Below, piece by piece: positions 35,570 through 44,844 of a DNA stretch of 64,000 nucleotides (its first letter is position 1; every line of letters begins with the position of its first letter). The notes beneath the pieces were generated by a model that was given only the letters and a program-made list of their open reading frames with translations, ran no database searches and was not told the origin of the DNA. A program made the position numbers and the translations under genes. The DNA is from Paenibacillus turpanensis (GTDB lineage Bacteria > Bacillota > Bacilli > Paenibacillales > YIM-B00363): contig NZ_WTLI01000025.1 of assembly GCF_011421635.1 (NCBI RefSeq), positions 17,004 to 81,003 on the forward strand, in the 5' to 3' direction.

Positions 35570-37182
35570 GATTCCGACAACAATAGCTCCTGCTCAAGCA
35601 AGTCCAATAATAATCCGTGCGAAAGAGGATTATAGCTTGTATACAAATGCTTCCCCTCCAGCAAATACGAAACATTCCCCTGCCGAACCGCCTTCAGCTC
35701 CCTCCATTCCGTACGCTTCCATAGCAGCTGAATTTCTCGGCGGACTGCCTCCTCCATTTGCGGAGTACCGTCATGCTTAAACGCAGTAATAACGATCCGG
35801 TCCGCTTCGTAAAATTTCAATAGTTCGATTGAAATCTCTTGGTAATGAACGATCTCCTGCACTCCCCGGGGCGCAATAAAGCTGAGATCATCGTAAAGAA
35901 CCGTCCCGATATTCCGACGCCCATAGATGCACAGCTTCCCGTTCCCTACGCCGACAACGAGCAAGGTCTGCTGTCCAATTTTACGACGCAGCTGTTTGCT
36001 AAGGCGGTCCGCTTTCGAGTCGTACTGATCCAGCCATTGGTCTGCTTCTTGTTCTTTGCCGACAATCCTTGCAATCGTTTGAAAATGGTCCCGCCAGCTT
36101 TGGAAAAAAGGAAGTGCAACGGTGGGGGCGATTTGCTGCAGCAGCTTGTCTTTGCGTGAGCATTCCGCTTCACGCGAGCTGCACGTCACGATCAGCTCCG
36201 GTTTTACAGAATACAGTCTTTCTAAATCCGGCCCTGTAACCCCAACCGAAACCGTGTCGCGCATCCGTCCGCGAATCGGGAACGAATTATTCATGACCGC
36301 AGCGTACGGTGCCAGCTGAAGGGCCATAAAATGCCCCGTCGGCAAATGCTTGAGCGAGGCAATCCTTCCCGAGCTTCGCATATGCTTGATATACGCGGTA
36401 GGGCTGTAACCTGTAGCTTTAAACTTTCGGCTAAAATAAAACTCATCGGTAAAGCCGACATGCTGCGCAATGGATCGGAACGATTCATTCGACTGAAGCA
36501 GCAGCTGTTTCGCCTGATTCATTCTTACTTCATTTAAATACTCAATCGGACTCATACCGACTTTATTCTTAAATGAACGAGTATAATAGTCCGCGCTTAC
36601 ACCAGCGAGCTCCGCCAGCTGATCGCGGGAAATTCGCTTCATATAATTTTTGTTCATATAATCGATCGTACGGGAAATCGCATGATCCAACCCGTTTTCA
36701 AGCTTTTCATTGGATTGTTGTTGAAGAAGATCATAGATGAGCTCCTGAAATAACAGGTTTGCTTTCATGGCATCCAACGCGAAGCTGCTAACAAGCCGGC
36801 TTTCCAGCTGCTCCAATTGTTGCTGGAAGAGATGCTCCTGTGGATACAAAAGTTCAACGGGATCGGTCCATTCCGCCGGCGCATACTGCCGCGGAGCAAC
36901 CTCTTCTAAAAGCTCAAATTGCAAAGCAAGCCAATCCTGCCCGATCTCATCCAGCAAATGAAGCTGTACGATTGCTTGAGGACCCAGCACAAACCATTTT
37001 TTCCGACTCAGCGCGTATCGTTTGCCGTCTATCATAATCCCCCCTTGTCCCTGCCGAAACCATAGAAGGGTATGCCATCCTAGGGTATGCCGGAACATAG
37101 AGGAACCGGAGCCTCGTTTCAACTCCTTTAAGCTATATAAATAAGAAGCATGATTCGCTGCACTACGCTCCAAATTGTTCAT
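35551..37182 (-). CDS. btr: AraC-type regulator fused to siderophore-binding-protein domain (Btr-like)
   Basis: 543 residues: N-terminal cupin-like sensor ~1-150, AraC helix-turn-helix pair ~170-270 (ISRDQLAELAGVSADYYTRSFK; FRSIAQHVGFTDEFYFSRKF), then ~270 residues of a FhuD/FeuA-like binding fold that stays in the cytoplasm (no signal peptide). In B. subtilis Btr this domain binds ferri-bacillibactin and switches on feuABC. Here it stands immediately upstream of the uptake operon and is itself preceded by a perfect Fur box (37233-37247). Siderophore identity not proven. Confidence 0.9.
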   Translation of the reverse strand: MNNLERSAANHASYLYSLKELKRGSGSSMFRHTLGWHTLLWFRQGQGGIMIDGKRYALSRKKWFVLGPQAIVQLHLLDEIGQDWLALQFELLEEVAPRQYAPAEWTDPVELLYPQEHLFQQQLEQLESRLVSSFALDAMKANLLFQELIYDLLQQQSNEKLENGLDHAISRTIDYMNKNYMKRISRDQLAELAGVSADYYTRSFKNKVGMSPIEYLNEVRMNQAKQLLLQSNESFRSIAQHVGFTDEFYFSRKFKATGYSPTAYIKHMRSSGRIASLKHLPTGHFMALQLAPYAAVMNNSFPIRGRMRDTVSVGVTGPDLERLYSVKPELIVTCSSREAECSRKDKLLQQIAPTVALPFFQSWRDHFQTIARIVGKEQEADQWLDQYDSKADRLSKQLRRKIGQQTLLVVGVGNGKLCIYGRRNIGTVLYDDLSFIAPRGVQEIVHYQEISIELLKFYEADRIVITAFKHDGTPQMEEAVRREIQLLWKRTEWRELKAVRQGNVSYLLEGKHLYTSYNPLSHGLLLDLLEQELLLSESSKQWT

Positions 37183-37232
37183 TTGTCAGCCCTACCACCT
37201 CAAAACAATGATTAAACCAACTATATCCTAGT

Positions 37233-37247
37233 TGATAATGATTATCA
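37233..37247. promoter_or_regulatory. Perfect Fur box
   Basis: TGATAAT-G-ATTATCA: a complete 7-1-7 palindrome, 50 bases before the btr-like gene and 96 bases before the divergent small gene at 37343. Iron control of btr, and possibly of both genes, is expected. Confidence 0.88.
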
Positions 37248-37342
37248 ATATCTTCGATGGACTGCTGCATAAAAAGGGAAAAACTTGGGAACCTAAACAT
37301 AGGTATCCTACATGTAGAAACACGAGAAAAGAGGTTGCGATA

Positions 37343-37564
37343 ATGAATCCATTTGATGTATCCATGGTAAACCGGGTAGCGAAAGAAATCGAGGAATCCG
37401 GGCGCAGAATGCAGCAGATCGTTAATTCCCCCACGGAGCTGACGGCCGAGCTGAACAAGGTACAAAGCTCCCTCAACAGCCTCCAGTCGTTGACGCAAGC
37501 GGACCGCGCCGCTGGAGCCAATGCGAATACAGCCCAGTACACCCCGAATCAAAACCAAAGCTAA
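37343..37564 (+). CDS. Small helical protein of unknown function (73 aa)
   Basis: ATG at 37343 with AGAGG eight bases upstream (the frame is open further back but crosses the Fur box and has no site). The product is a single soluble helical segment (MVNRVAKEIEESGRRMQQI, then LTAELNKVQSSLNSLQSLT) with a Gly/Asn/Gln-rich tail. The heptad-like pattern suggests a short coiled coil. Divergent from btr with a Fur box between them. A strong terminator follows. No family recognised. Confidence 0.65.
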   Translation: MNPFDVSMVNRVAKEIEESGRRMQQIVNSPTELTAELNKVQSSLNSLQSLTQADRAAGANANTAQYTPNQNQS

Positions 37565-37579
37565 TCTCGCTTCTACCCT

Positions 37580-37606
37580 GGACTGCCGAAAACGGCGGTC
37601 CATTTT
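37580..37606 (+). terminator. Intrinsic terminator of the 73-aa gene
   Basis: GGACTGCCG / CGGCGGTCC (37580-37588, 37593-37601) with AAAA loop and ATTTTTG tail. Confidence 0.85.
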
Positions 37607-37775
37607 TGTTTTCCATAACTTACATCGCTTACTTTTGAGCGCGTCAAAACGCTTTGATATACAATTTCGTCTCGATTAAAATGAAAACGTTATTAATTCG
37701 TCATTTTTCGACATGAGTTCGTTGGCTAGAGTCTATATTAGTGATCTTCCATCCATGCAAAAAGGAGTGCCAGCA

Positions 37776-39860
37776 TTGAAAACCATCATTCATTTTCTAC
37801 TAATGAAGAAAGTTCGGAGCACCAAACTTAAATCACTTGTGCTTATTCTTCCCGTTACGATTGCGATTCTGTTATGTATTGCTGCCCTTACGTTTACGAA
37901 ATCAAAAGAGGTCATTCTGGATAAAACGGCGTACGGCATGCACCAGCAATTAAACGGGCTTACCAATCAAATTGAAAAAGATATCCAATCCCATCAAAAG
38001 GTAGCCGAAGCGCTGGCACAGGTCGTCAAAACAAATCTCGGCCGTTCCGATCTTGCCAGCTACCAGCTGCAAAATGAACATTTGCTCGACATTAACTCCA
38101 ACACCTTTGGACTAGGCATCTTTTTTGAACCGAAGGTTCAGGACCCAGCGGCGACGTATTTCTCGACCTACACCTACCGCACCAACGGAAATCAAAAGAC
38201 GTCGACACAAGATTACAATGATCCGAGTTACGATTACCATAAGCAGGATTGGTACACTATTGTCGGATCCAAAGGAGAGAAAGGAACACAATACACTCTC
38301 CCGTATTATGACGCGACAACAGGAATCACGATGCTCACCACGGCCGTCCCCATTCTAAATGACAATCAGAAGTTTGTCGGTGTGGCGACCGGCGATATTA
38401 ATTTATCGACAATCCAGCAAATGATATCGGAAGCAAAATTCGGTCAATCCGGCTGGACCTTCCTGCTTGGCGCCGACGGGACTTATCTTGCAGGCGTAGA
38501 GCAAGAGAAAATCATGAAGCTGAAGATCACCGAGGATGAGAACTCTTCCTTTCAGGCTCTTGGCACAAAAATGCTTGAGTTAAAATCCGGTCAAGAGCTC
38601 TTTGAAGCAAACGGCAAGCAGCAGCATGTTTATTTTTCAGAGGTGCCTTCCACGGGTTGGCTGCTCGGGATCGTCATTCCCGACGAAGAATTGATGCAGC
38701 CGATTAACCGCCTCATGACTGCCATTAGTTTGTTTAGTGTGATCGGAATTCTTGTTCTTATCGCAGCGATCTTCCTTTACGCAAATTCGATAACGAGACA
38801 AATTAAGAAGCTGAACCGGCTTTCTACGGCGATGTCCCACGGGGACTTTACACAAACCGTTCATGCGGATACGGTCGATGAGCTCGGAGTGATGGCGTTG
38901 AACTTTAACGATACGACATCGAACGTACGCAATATGCTTCAAACCGTATCGCAGCATGCCGCTCATGTTTCTGCTACCTCGGAGCATTTGCAGGAAAGCG
39001 CGGGTGAATCGAGAATCGCGGCTCAATCCGTCAGCACCGTTATCCAGGAAATCGCTGCGGGATCGGAAGCCCAGCTCAAAAGCACAGAGGAAAGCGCGAG
39101 AGCACTGGAAGAAATGTCGGTAGGGATCCAGCGTATTGCAGAATCCTCCTCACTCGCAGCCATCGCAACGAATGAAGTTTCACGGCAAGCGTTAACCGGA
39201 AGCCAGCTGATGAACAGCGCAGAAGAACAGATGGACATTATTCGCAAATCCGTTATCCATGCTTCCGAAATGGTTCGTCAATTAGGTGAGCGTTCCATGG
39301 AAATCAATCAAATTGTTGAGGTTATTACCGACATCAGCTCACAGACCAATCTTCTCGCTTTGAACGCCTCGATTGAGGCCGCCCGTGCGGGCGAGGAAGG
39401 ACGAGGCTTTGCCGTTGTAGCCGGTGAAGTGAAAAAATTGGCGCATCAAACGAGCCAGTCCGCAGGGAAAATCGCCGAGCTGATTCGGATTATCCAGAAC
39501 GAAACGCTGGAGGCGATTCGTACCATTGAGTCCGGCTCGTCCGATGTCGCTCAAGGAACGACGATGGTAAATGACGCCGGTCAAGCCTTTCGGGACATTC
39601 AAGCCAAAATTGACCATATCGCGAGCCAAATGGAGGACATTTCGGCTTCATCCGAACAGGTATCCGCTGGCTCACAAGAGGTTAGCGCAGCCGTTAACGA
39701 GCTAACCAACATTGCAAAGCTTGCGGCTGACAATACCCAGAACGTAGCGGCGTCCGCCGAGGAGCAGGAAGCCTCGATGCAGGAAATATCGGAGTCGGCA
39801 AAGTCACTGCATCTCTTAATGAAGGAGCTTCAATGCCTCATCGAAAGATTTAAACACTAA
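37776..39860 (+). CDS. Methyl-accepting chemotaxis protein (dCache + HAMP)
   Basis: 694 residues from a TTG at 37776 with AAAGGAG eight bases upstream. Membrane helix ~20-40, outer dCache-like sensor ~45-300 (DWYTIVGSKGE, GVATGDINLSTI), second helix ~305-328, HAMP to ~380, then a long coiled-coil signalling domain with the CheA/CheW hairpin tip QTNLLALNASIEAARAGE near residue 525. It senses a small molecule outside and directs swimming. The neighbouring sugar and iron uptake genes do not establish the ligand. Confidence 0.93.
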   Translation: MKTIIHFLLMKKVRSTKLKSLVLILPVTIAILLCIAALTFTKSKEVILDKTAYGMHQQLNGLTNQIEKDIQSHQKVAEALAQVVKTNLGRSDLASYQLQNEHLLDINSNTFGLGIFFEPKVQDPAATYFSTYTYRTNGNQKTSTQDYNDPSYDYHKQDWYTIVGSKGEKGTQYTLPYYDATTGITMLTTAVPILNDNQKFVGVATGDINLSTIQQMISEAKFGQSGWTFLLGADGTYLAGVEQEKIMKLKITEDENSSFQALGTKMLELKSGQELFEANGKQQHVYFSEVPSTGWLLGIVIPDEELMQPINRLMTAISLFSVIGILVLIAAIFLYANSITRQIKKLNRLSTAMSHGDFTQTVHADTVDELGVMALNFNDTTSNVRNMLQTVSQHAAHVSATSEHLQESAGESRIAAQSVSTVIQEIAAGSEAQLKSTEESARALEEMSVGIQRIAESSSLAAIATNEVSRQALTGSQLMNSAEEQMDIIRKSVIHASEMVRQLGERSMEINQIVEVITDISSQTNLLALNASIEAARAGEEGRGFAVVAGEVKKLAHQTSQSAGKIAELIRIIQNETLEAIRTIESGSSDVAQGTTMVNDAGQAFRDIQAKIDHIASQMEDISASSEQVSAGSQEVSAAVNELTNIAKLAADNTQNVAASAEEQEASMQEISESAKSLHLLMKELQCLIERFKH

Positions 39861-39893
39861 AATAGTGCTTTCGCCACTAGGATTCCTTACTAC

Positions 39894-39939
39894 AAAGAAA
39901 CTCCCTTTACAGTTCATTAGACTGCAAGGGAGTTTCTTT
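39894..39939. terminator. Bidirectional intrinsic terminator
   Basis: Perfect 14-bp arms AAAGAAACTCCCTT / AAGGGAGTTTCTTT (39894-39907, 39926-39939), with an inner CAGT/ACTG pair, between the chemoreceptor gene and the convergent second sugar operon. Confidence 0.85.
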
Positions 39940-39946
39940 GTGTGCT

Positions 39947-40786
39947 CTAACCTTTTACGGCACCGGCCATCATGCCGCGGATCATATACTTTTGCATAAA
40001 CAGGAAGAACAGCATCGGCGGCAAGGTCGTAAGGACGACCGCCGTTAAGGCGTACTGCCATTCACTGCTGTACATCCCGAAAAACTTATAGGAAGCCAGC
40101 TGAAGCGTTGACGCGCTGCCATGAAGCATGATGAGCGGCAGCAGGAAATCGTTCCAAATCCACATCGCGTTGAGGATGACAACCGTGCTTGTTACCGGCT
40201 TCATGATCGGCAGCACGATTTTAAAAAACAGCGGCAATCCGGATAATCCGTCGATAGCCGCGCATTCCTCCAGCTCGATGGGGATCGACTTCACAAAGCC
40301 ATGAAATAAGAAGATCGCCAGCGGACAGCCGAGCCCCCAATAAACGACGGACAATCCTGGTAAATGATTAATCAAATGCAGCTGCTTGGCCAGCTGCGTC
40401 AAGGTGATCATAAAGGACTGGAACGGCAGCATCATCGGCGCGATACAGAGGATAAAGAGAAAGCTGCTCCACTTGCTCTTCGTTCGGCAGAGCTTATAGC
40501 CGGCCATCGCCCCAAACAGCCAGATGCCGAGAACACTGAAAGCAGTCAGGAATAACGTATTCAGGAACAGCTCCGGGTACTCGATAAGCTCCCAAACCTG
40601 AATGTAATTATCAATTAACAGTGACTTCGGTAAATCCACAACATTCGTTAAAATATCCGCATACGACTTAAACGTGTTTATAAACACGAGAAAAAACGGA
40701 TATAAAAACAAACATGCTGCTAAAATGACAAGCATTTCGACGACGAACAGCTTTGCCTGATTTCGGCCGCGAATGATTCGGATCAT
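39947..40786 (-). CDS. Sugar ABC transporter permease (second sugar system)
   Basis: 279 residues, six membrane helices, coupling loop ECAAIDGLSGLPLFFKIVLP near residue 190, C-terminal MIRGMMAGAVKG. Paired with the permease at 40783-41697, which it overlaps by four bases (ATGA-type). Last gene of the GH3-kinase-regulator-transporter operon. No ATPase gene here. Confidence 0.93.
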   Translation of the reverse strand: MIRIIRGRNQAKLFVVEMLVILAACLFLYPFFLVFINTFKSYADILTNVVDLPKSLLIDNYIQVWELIEYPELFLNTLFLTAFSVLGIWLFGAMAGYKLCRTKSKWSSFLFILCIAPMMLPFQSFMITLTQLAKQLHLINHLPGLSVVYWGLGCPLAIFLFHGFVKSIPIELEECAAIDGLSGLPLFFKIVLPIMKPVTSTVVILNAMWIWNDFLLPLIMLHGSASTLQLASYKFFGMYSSEWQYALTAVVLTTLPPMLFFLFMQKYMIRGMMAGAVKG

Positions 40787-41697
40787 GCTTCCACTTCCCT
40801 GCTCTTAAAAAACTTCACCTGAACAACCGTAATCAGCAGCACGATCAATACGAAGATTAGCGATTTTGCGGTAGCGTATCCAAACCTGTTGTTGACGAAC
40901 GCTTCCGTATAAATATCCATCGTAATGCTTCGGGTCGCATCGCCGGGACCGCCGTACGTAAGCGTGTAGATCACATCAAATATTTTCAAGGAGTTGGCGA
41001 TGGACAAAAACACAGCCACCGTCAACGACGGCATCAGCAGCGGCAGCGTTACTCGGAAAAACTTTGCAAAGCCTCCCACTCCGTCTACATCCGCTGCCTC
41101 CAGCAAATCCTGCGGAATTGCCTGCAGCCCCGTAATGTAGATCATCATGAAAAAGCCGACCGACTGCCACACATTTACGAACAGCACCGAGACAAACGCT
41201 AAATCAACATCCCCGAGCCAGCTCCATTGAAACACGTGAAAACCGGTCCATTGGTGCAGCGACTCAAACACTTTGGAAAAAATAAACTTCCATACAAAGC
41301 CGATGATGACCAAGCTTACGATGTTCGGCAGGAAAAACACCGCCCGAAGCACGTTGGCGCTGCGCAGCGCTTTCGTCAGGGCGAGCGCCAGTAGGATGGC
41401 GAGAACATTCGTTAACACTACGTTCCACAAGCTGAACTTGAAAGTAAACAGCATGGATTGCAGTGCGGAGGAATCCTCCGTAAAAATTTCGACAAAATTG
41501 CGAAAGCCGACAAAGGCGACCTCTTTGCCGATCCCGTTCCAGCGTGTAAAAGAATAATACAGCGACATAACGAAAGGAATTAGCGCCGAAATGCAGATGA
41601 GAATAACCGCAGGCGCAACAAAGCACAAAAACTCGGCGCTTTTCTTCCATGAATTGCTGACGGCAGGTTTCATAGGCTCGCTCACTCCATATCTCAT
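40783..41697 (-). CDS. Sugar ABC transporter permease (second sugar system)
   Basis: 304 residues with six membrane helices; coupling loop EAADVDGVGGFAKFFRVTLP near residue 205. MalF/UgpA-type subunit. It lies 81 bases after the binding-protein gene; the substrate is set by that receptor. Confidence 0.93.
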   Translation of the reverse strand: MRYGVSEPMKPAVSNSWKKSAEFLCFVAPAVILICISALIPFVMSLYYSFTRWNGIGKEVAFVGFRNFVEIFTEDSSALQSMLFTFKFSLWNVVLTNVLAILLALALTKALRSANVLRAVFFLPNIVSLVIIGFVWKFIFSKVFESLHQWTGFHVFQWSWLGDVDLAFVSVLFVNVWQSVGFFMMIYITGLQAIPQDLLEAADVDGVGGFAKFFRVTLPLLMPSLTVAVFLSIANSLKIFDVIYTLTYGGPGDATRSITMDIYTEAFVNNRFGYATAKSLIFVLIVLLITVVQVKFFKSREVEA

Positions 41698-41778
41698 AAC
41701 TCCGCGTCTATGCGTCTCTGCTCATCCGGCCGGCTGGAGCCCTAAACTCACCCTCCAGCCGGACAAGCAGGCGTTCCG

Positions 41779-43086
41779 CTATTGCTTTGCCTTTACGAGC
41801 TTAGTCCAGGTTTTATCCAGCTCATCCATCGTCTGCTCGCGGTTGATCGATCCGCTGAGATACTTTTGCAGGATTTGACCCGACTGCTGCTCATAACCGT
41901 CCGGCCAATAGCCCTTCACCCACGGATAGGTCACGCCTTTTTCAAGAAATTCGGAGGTATCCTTAGCCAGCTGCGCATCCGGGAACGGGGCTCCCTTAAT
42001 CGTTGAAATTTGCTTTACTTCTGTCGGGACAAAGGCTTTCCCGTATTCCGAGGTCGTCAGCCACTCGAAAAACTTCAATACTTCCTTCAAGTTTTTCGAG
42101 TCCTTGTTGATTCGGTACGTGATGTTAGAGTCGACCATAATGCCTGCCTTCGAGCCGTCCTCACCGACCGGTCCCGGCAGAAAGCCGATGTCCAAATCCT
42201 TATTGATTTTGCGAATCGAATCTTCCGCCCATGTCCCCTGATGCATCATCGCCGCCTTACCCTGCGCAAACAGCGCGACCTGCGCGTTGAAATCCGTCTC
42301 CAGCGGCTTCGGATTGGAATATTTCATCGTAATATCGAGCAGGTCGAAGATATTCATCGCTTCCTTCATATCGCTTACCTTTTTCGTGCCTGCATTAATT
42401 TCGGCAAACAGCTTTTCGTAGTCCCCGCCGGTTGACGCCATTACCTGCGTAAACGTCTGCTCCAGCACCCACCATTCCTTGTATCCGTTGGAGAAAGGAA
42501 TAATATTGTTCGCCTGAAGCTTTTTCGCAGCTTCCTCCAGCTCGGTGTACGTCTTCGGCAGCTCCGTAATGCCCGCATCGGCAAACAGCTTTTTGTTATA
42601 CACGAAAGAATGCGCTTGCAAAATAAGCGGGTAACCGGTAATTTTGCCGTCTAATGTAACACCCGTTTTGGCCGAGTCCACAATATGCTTCATGAACTCT
42701 TCGTTCGTCAGATCGTATACATAATCTTTGTAAGTAATGTTGTCGTTATAAGCGCCCGACATGAATACGTCCGGCAGCTCCCCGGAATTGATTCGAGTTT
42801 TTAATAGGGTATTGTAGTCGTCCTGATGAATCGTAAATTCGATTTTCACATTCGGATTTTGCTTATGATACTCGTCCGCCATCCGGCGCAGCGGCTCCGC
42901 CATCTCCGGGGCGTATTGGAGCACCGAGATCGTAACCGGCTTTTCCGCCGAAGCCTCTTTTCCCGCACCCTCTGCCCCGCTATTCGTCTCTACACCCGTA
43001 CTGCAGCCAGACAGCATAAGGCCGAGCGTCAGCATGACAGGCGCCGCCCATTGTAAGCCCCTCATTTTTCTGGTCAACTTACGCAT
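41779..43086 (-). CDS. Sugar-binding lipoprotein, family 1 (second sugar system)
   Basis: 435 residues. Lipobox LSGC (Cys 28) after a hydrophobic leader. The mature part is a type 2 binding fold of the ordinary oligosaccharide-receptor length (QYAPEMAEPLRRMADEYHKQNPNVKIEF; AQGKAAMMHQGTWAEDSIR). By context it captures products of the GH3 enzyme or beta-glucan/xylan fragments and passes them to the two permeases. Confidence 0.93.
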   Translation of the reverse strand: MRKLTRKMRGLQWAAPVMLTLGLMLSGCSTGVETNSGAEGAGKEASAEKPVTISVLQYAPEMAEPLRRMADEYHKQNPNVKIEFTIHQDDYNTLLKTRINSGELPDVFMSGAYNDNITYKDYVYDLTNEEFMKHIVDSAKTGVTLDGKITGYPLILQAHSFVYNKKLFADAGITELPKTYTELEEAAKKLQANNIIPFSNGYKEWWVLEQTFTQVMASTGGDYEKLFAEINAGTKKVSDMKEAMNIFDLLDITMKYSNPKPLETDFNAQVALFAQGKAAMMHQGTWAEDSIRKINKDLDIGFLPGPVGEDGSKAGIMVDSNITYRINKDSKNLKEVLKFFEWLTTSEYGKAFVPTEVKQISTIKGAPFPDAQLAKDTSEFLEKGVTYPWVKGYWPDGYEQQSGQILQKYLSGSINREQTMDELDKTWTKLVKAKQ

Positions 43087-43221
43087 CCTCCCTTTTTCGT
43101 TACGATTCTATGGTTCTGCGTTCATCTTACCCTCAGAAGCCCTCCTCGCTCTATGGAATTTCCTGATGCCTTCATAGGAAAAAGTTGATGGATCGCAAGT
43201 TCTTGCCGCGCACTCCCAACG

Positions 43222-44844
43222 CTAATGCTTTGGTTGAAGCTGGCTCCGATATTCATTCGGCGATTCCCCGAAATATTTCTTGAACGCCTTACTGAAATAA
43301 TTGTTGTCACGGTAGCCGACAAGCTCACAAACGGCGCTGACCTTCACATGGGGGTCGCGCAGCAGCTCCTTCGCCTTGCTCATGCGAACACGCTGTATGT
43401 ACTCGTGAATGCCGCAGCCAAACTTTTGCTTAAATAACCGAAGCAGATGCTCCTTACTCACATAGTATTTCTCGCAAAAAAACGGGATGGAAATGTCCTG
43501 ATAATAATGGCGGTCGATATATTCCTTCATTTGATTCAAATTGATCCGGTCTCGGGGCTTTAACGTTTCCAGCATCGTTTCCACCGCTTCCTGAACAAAG
43601 AATGCAGCATCCGATGCGAGCTTCTCCAGGTCGTAGTATGGATACTGAAAGGTTTGGTCGAAGTTTCTCATCACGCGAGTACGCAGCTCTCTTGGAAGCT
43701 CCGCCTGCTTCATGACATACTCCAGCAGCAAGCGCAGCTCCGCCGACGCGCACTTCATATGCTCCAGGCTAAAATACCCTCCAGCGCGCGCTTCGGCAAA
43801 AAACTGCCGAACCATCGAGCAGGCGTAGCTCGGGCTTCCGGTTTCCAAGGCATGCTGCAGCGCCTCTTTATGCGTCAATAGCGACGGACGTTCTGCCTGA
43901 AGCGCACACGGTACCCCGCTATACACCCGCTGCCGCGGATCAAGCAGGTTCGCTCCTTCCAAAATTGCGGCTGCCTCCTCGTAGGCATCATGCAGCTCCT
44001 CCAATGGGCGGGCACGTTCCCCAAACGCCGCCATCGCCTCTGTCCCAAAGATCGCTTCGAGCTGCGCCACCGCTTCCGTTAATCCGGAATAGACCTCCGA
44101 TGCGGCAGCAGGGAGTTGAGCGGTCATGACAACGACAAATTCCCGCTCGACCCCCCCGCTTCGAAAGCTGAACGCTTGCGCAAAGGGCTTGCACAGCTCG
44201 TTTAACGCGTTGCAGAGTGCGAAGAAATACGCGTGCTCGTCGCCGCGGAATTTGCCGCTGCAAACCGCCTGCTCATTCCGTACACGGACGACCGCCACCC
44301 GAAAGCTTGAGCGGTGGATTTCGATTCCCAGCAGCTCCTCGAGCTCACCTATACGGTGAAAGCGTCCGCTTTGATCAATCATGGACGAAAAAATTTTTTC
44401 GCGTACGAGGGGGGCGGTAATGTTGTTGCGAATCGATTCGGTAACCTTCTCTTCACGCTGCCGCCGCGTAGAGCCGAGCTGTTCGGCAGCCTTGCACATG
44501 ACACGATGCAGCTCCTTGCGATTAACGGGCTTTAGCATATATTCCAATGCGCCGGCTCTCATCGCTTCCTGCGCATATTGAAAATCCCCGTAACCGCTGA
44601 CAACGACATATTTTGCCTCCGGTCGCTCTTGAACCGCTGCATTCAAAAATTCTACCCCGTTCATATACGGCATCTTCATATCAACAAAGACAAGATCCGG
44701 TTGAAGTTGTCTCAGCTGCTCCAAGCCTTGCTGGCCATCCATGGCCTCCTCGATTCTCCCGAATTGCAGCTCCTCCCACTGTCCTAACGCGCGGATCGCT
44801 AGCCGAACCGGTTCCTCGTCATCAATGATGAGCACCTTGTACAT
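43222..44844 (-). CDS. Response regulator with AraC-type DNA-binding domain (second system)
   Basis: 540 residues. Receiver domain with VLIIDDEEPVR and phospho-Asp in VFVDMKMPY near residue 55; long linker; C-terminal AraC pair (ISIPFFCEKYYVSKEHLLRLFK; KVSAVCELVGYRDNNYFSKAFK). ATG has AGGAGG six bases upstream inside the end of the kinase gene, which it overlaps by 23 bases. Likely activates the operon at the GH3 gene or the binding-protein gene. Confidence 0.93.
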   Translation of the reverse strand: MYKVLIIDDEEPVRLAIRALGQWEELQFGRIEEAMDGQQGLEQLRQLQPDLVFVDMKMPYMNGVEFLNAAVQERPEAKYVVVSGYGDFQYAQEAMRAGALEYMLKPVNRKELHRVMCKAAEQLGSTRRQREEKVTESIRNNITAPLVREKIFSSMIDQSGRFHRIGELEELLGIEIHRSSFRVAVVRVRNEQAVCSGKFRGDEHAYFFALCNALNELCKPFAQAFSFRSGGVEREFVVVMTAQLPAAASEVYSGLTEAVAQLEAIFGTEAMAAFGERARPLEELHDAYEEAAAILEGANLLDPRQRVYSGVPCALQAERPSLLTHKEALQHALETGSPSYACSMVRQFFAEARAGGYFSLEHMKCASAELRLLLEYVMKQAELPRELRTRVMRNFDQTFQYPYYDLEKLASDAAFFVQEAVETMLETLKPRDRINLNQMKEYIDRHYYQDISIPFFCEKYYVSKEHLLRLFKQKFGCGIHEYIQRVRMSKAKELLRDPHVKVSAVCELVGYRDNNYFSKAFKKYFGESPNEYRSQLQPKH

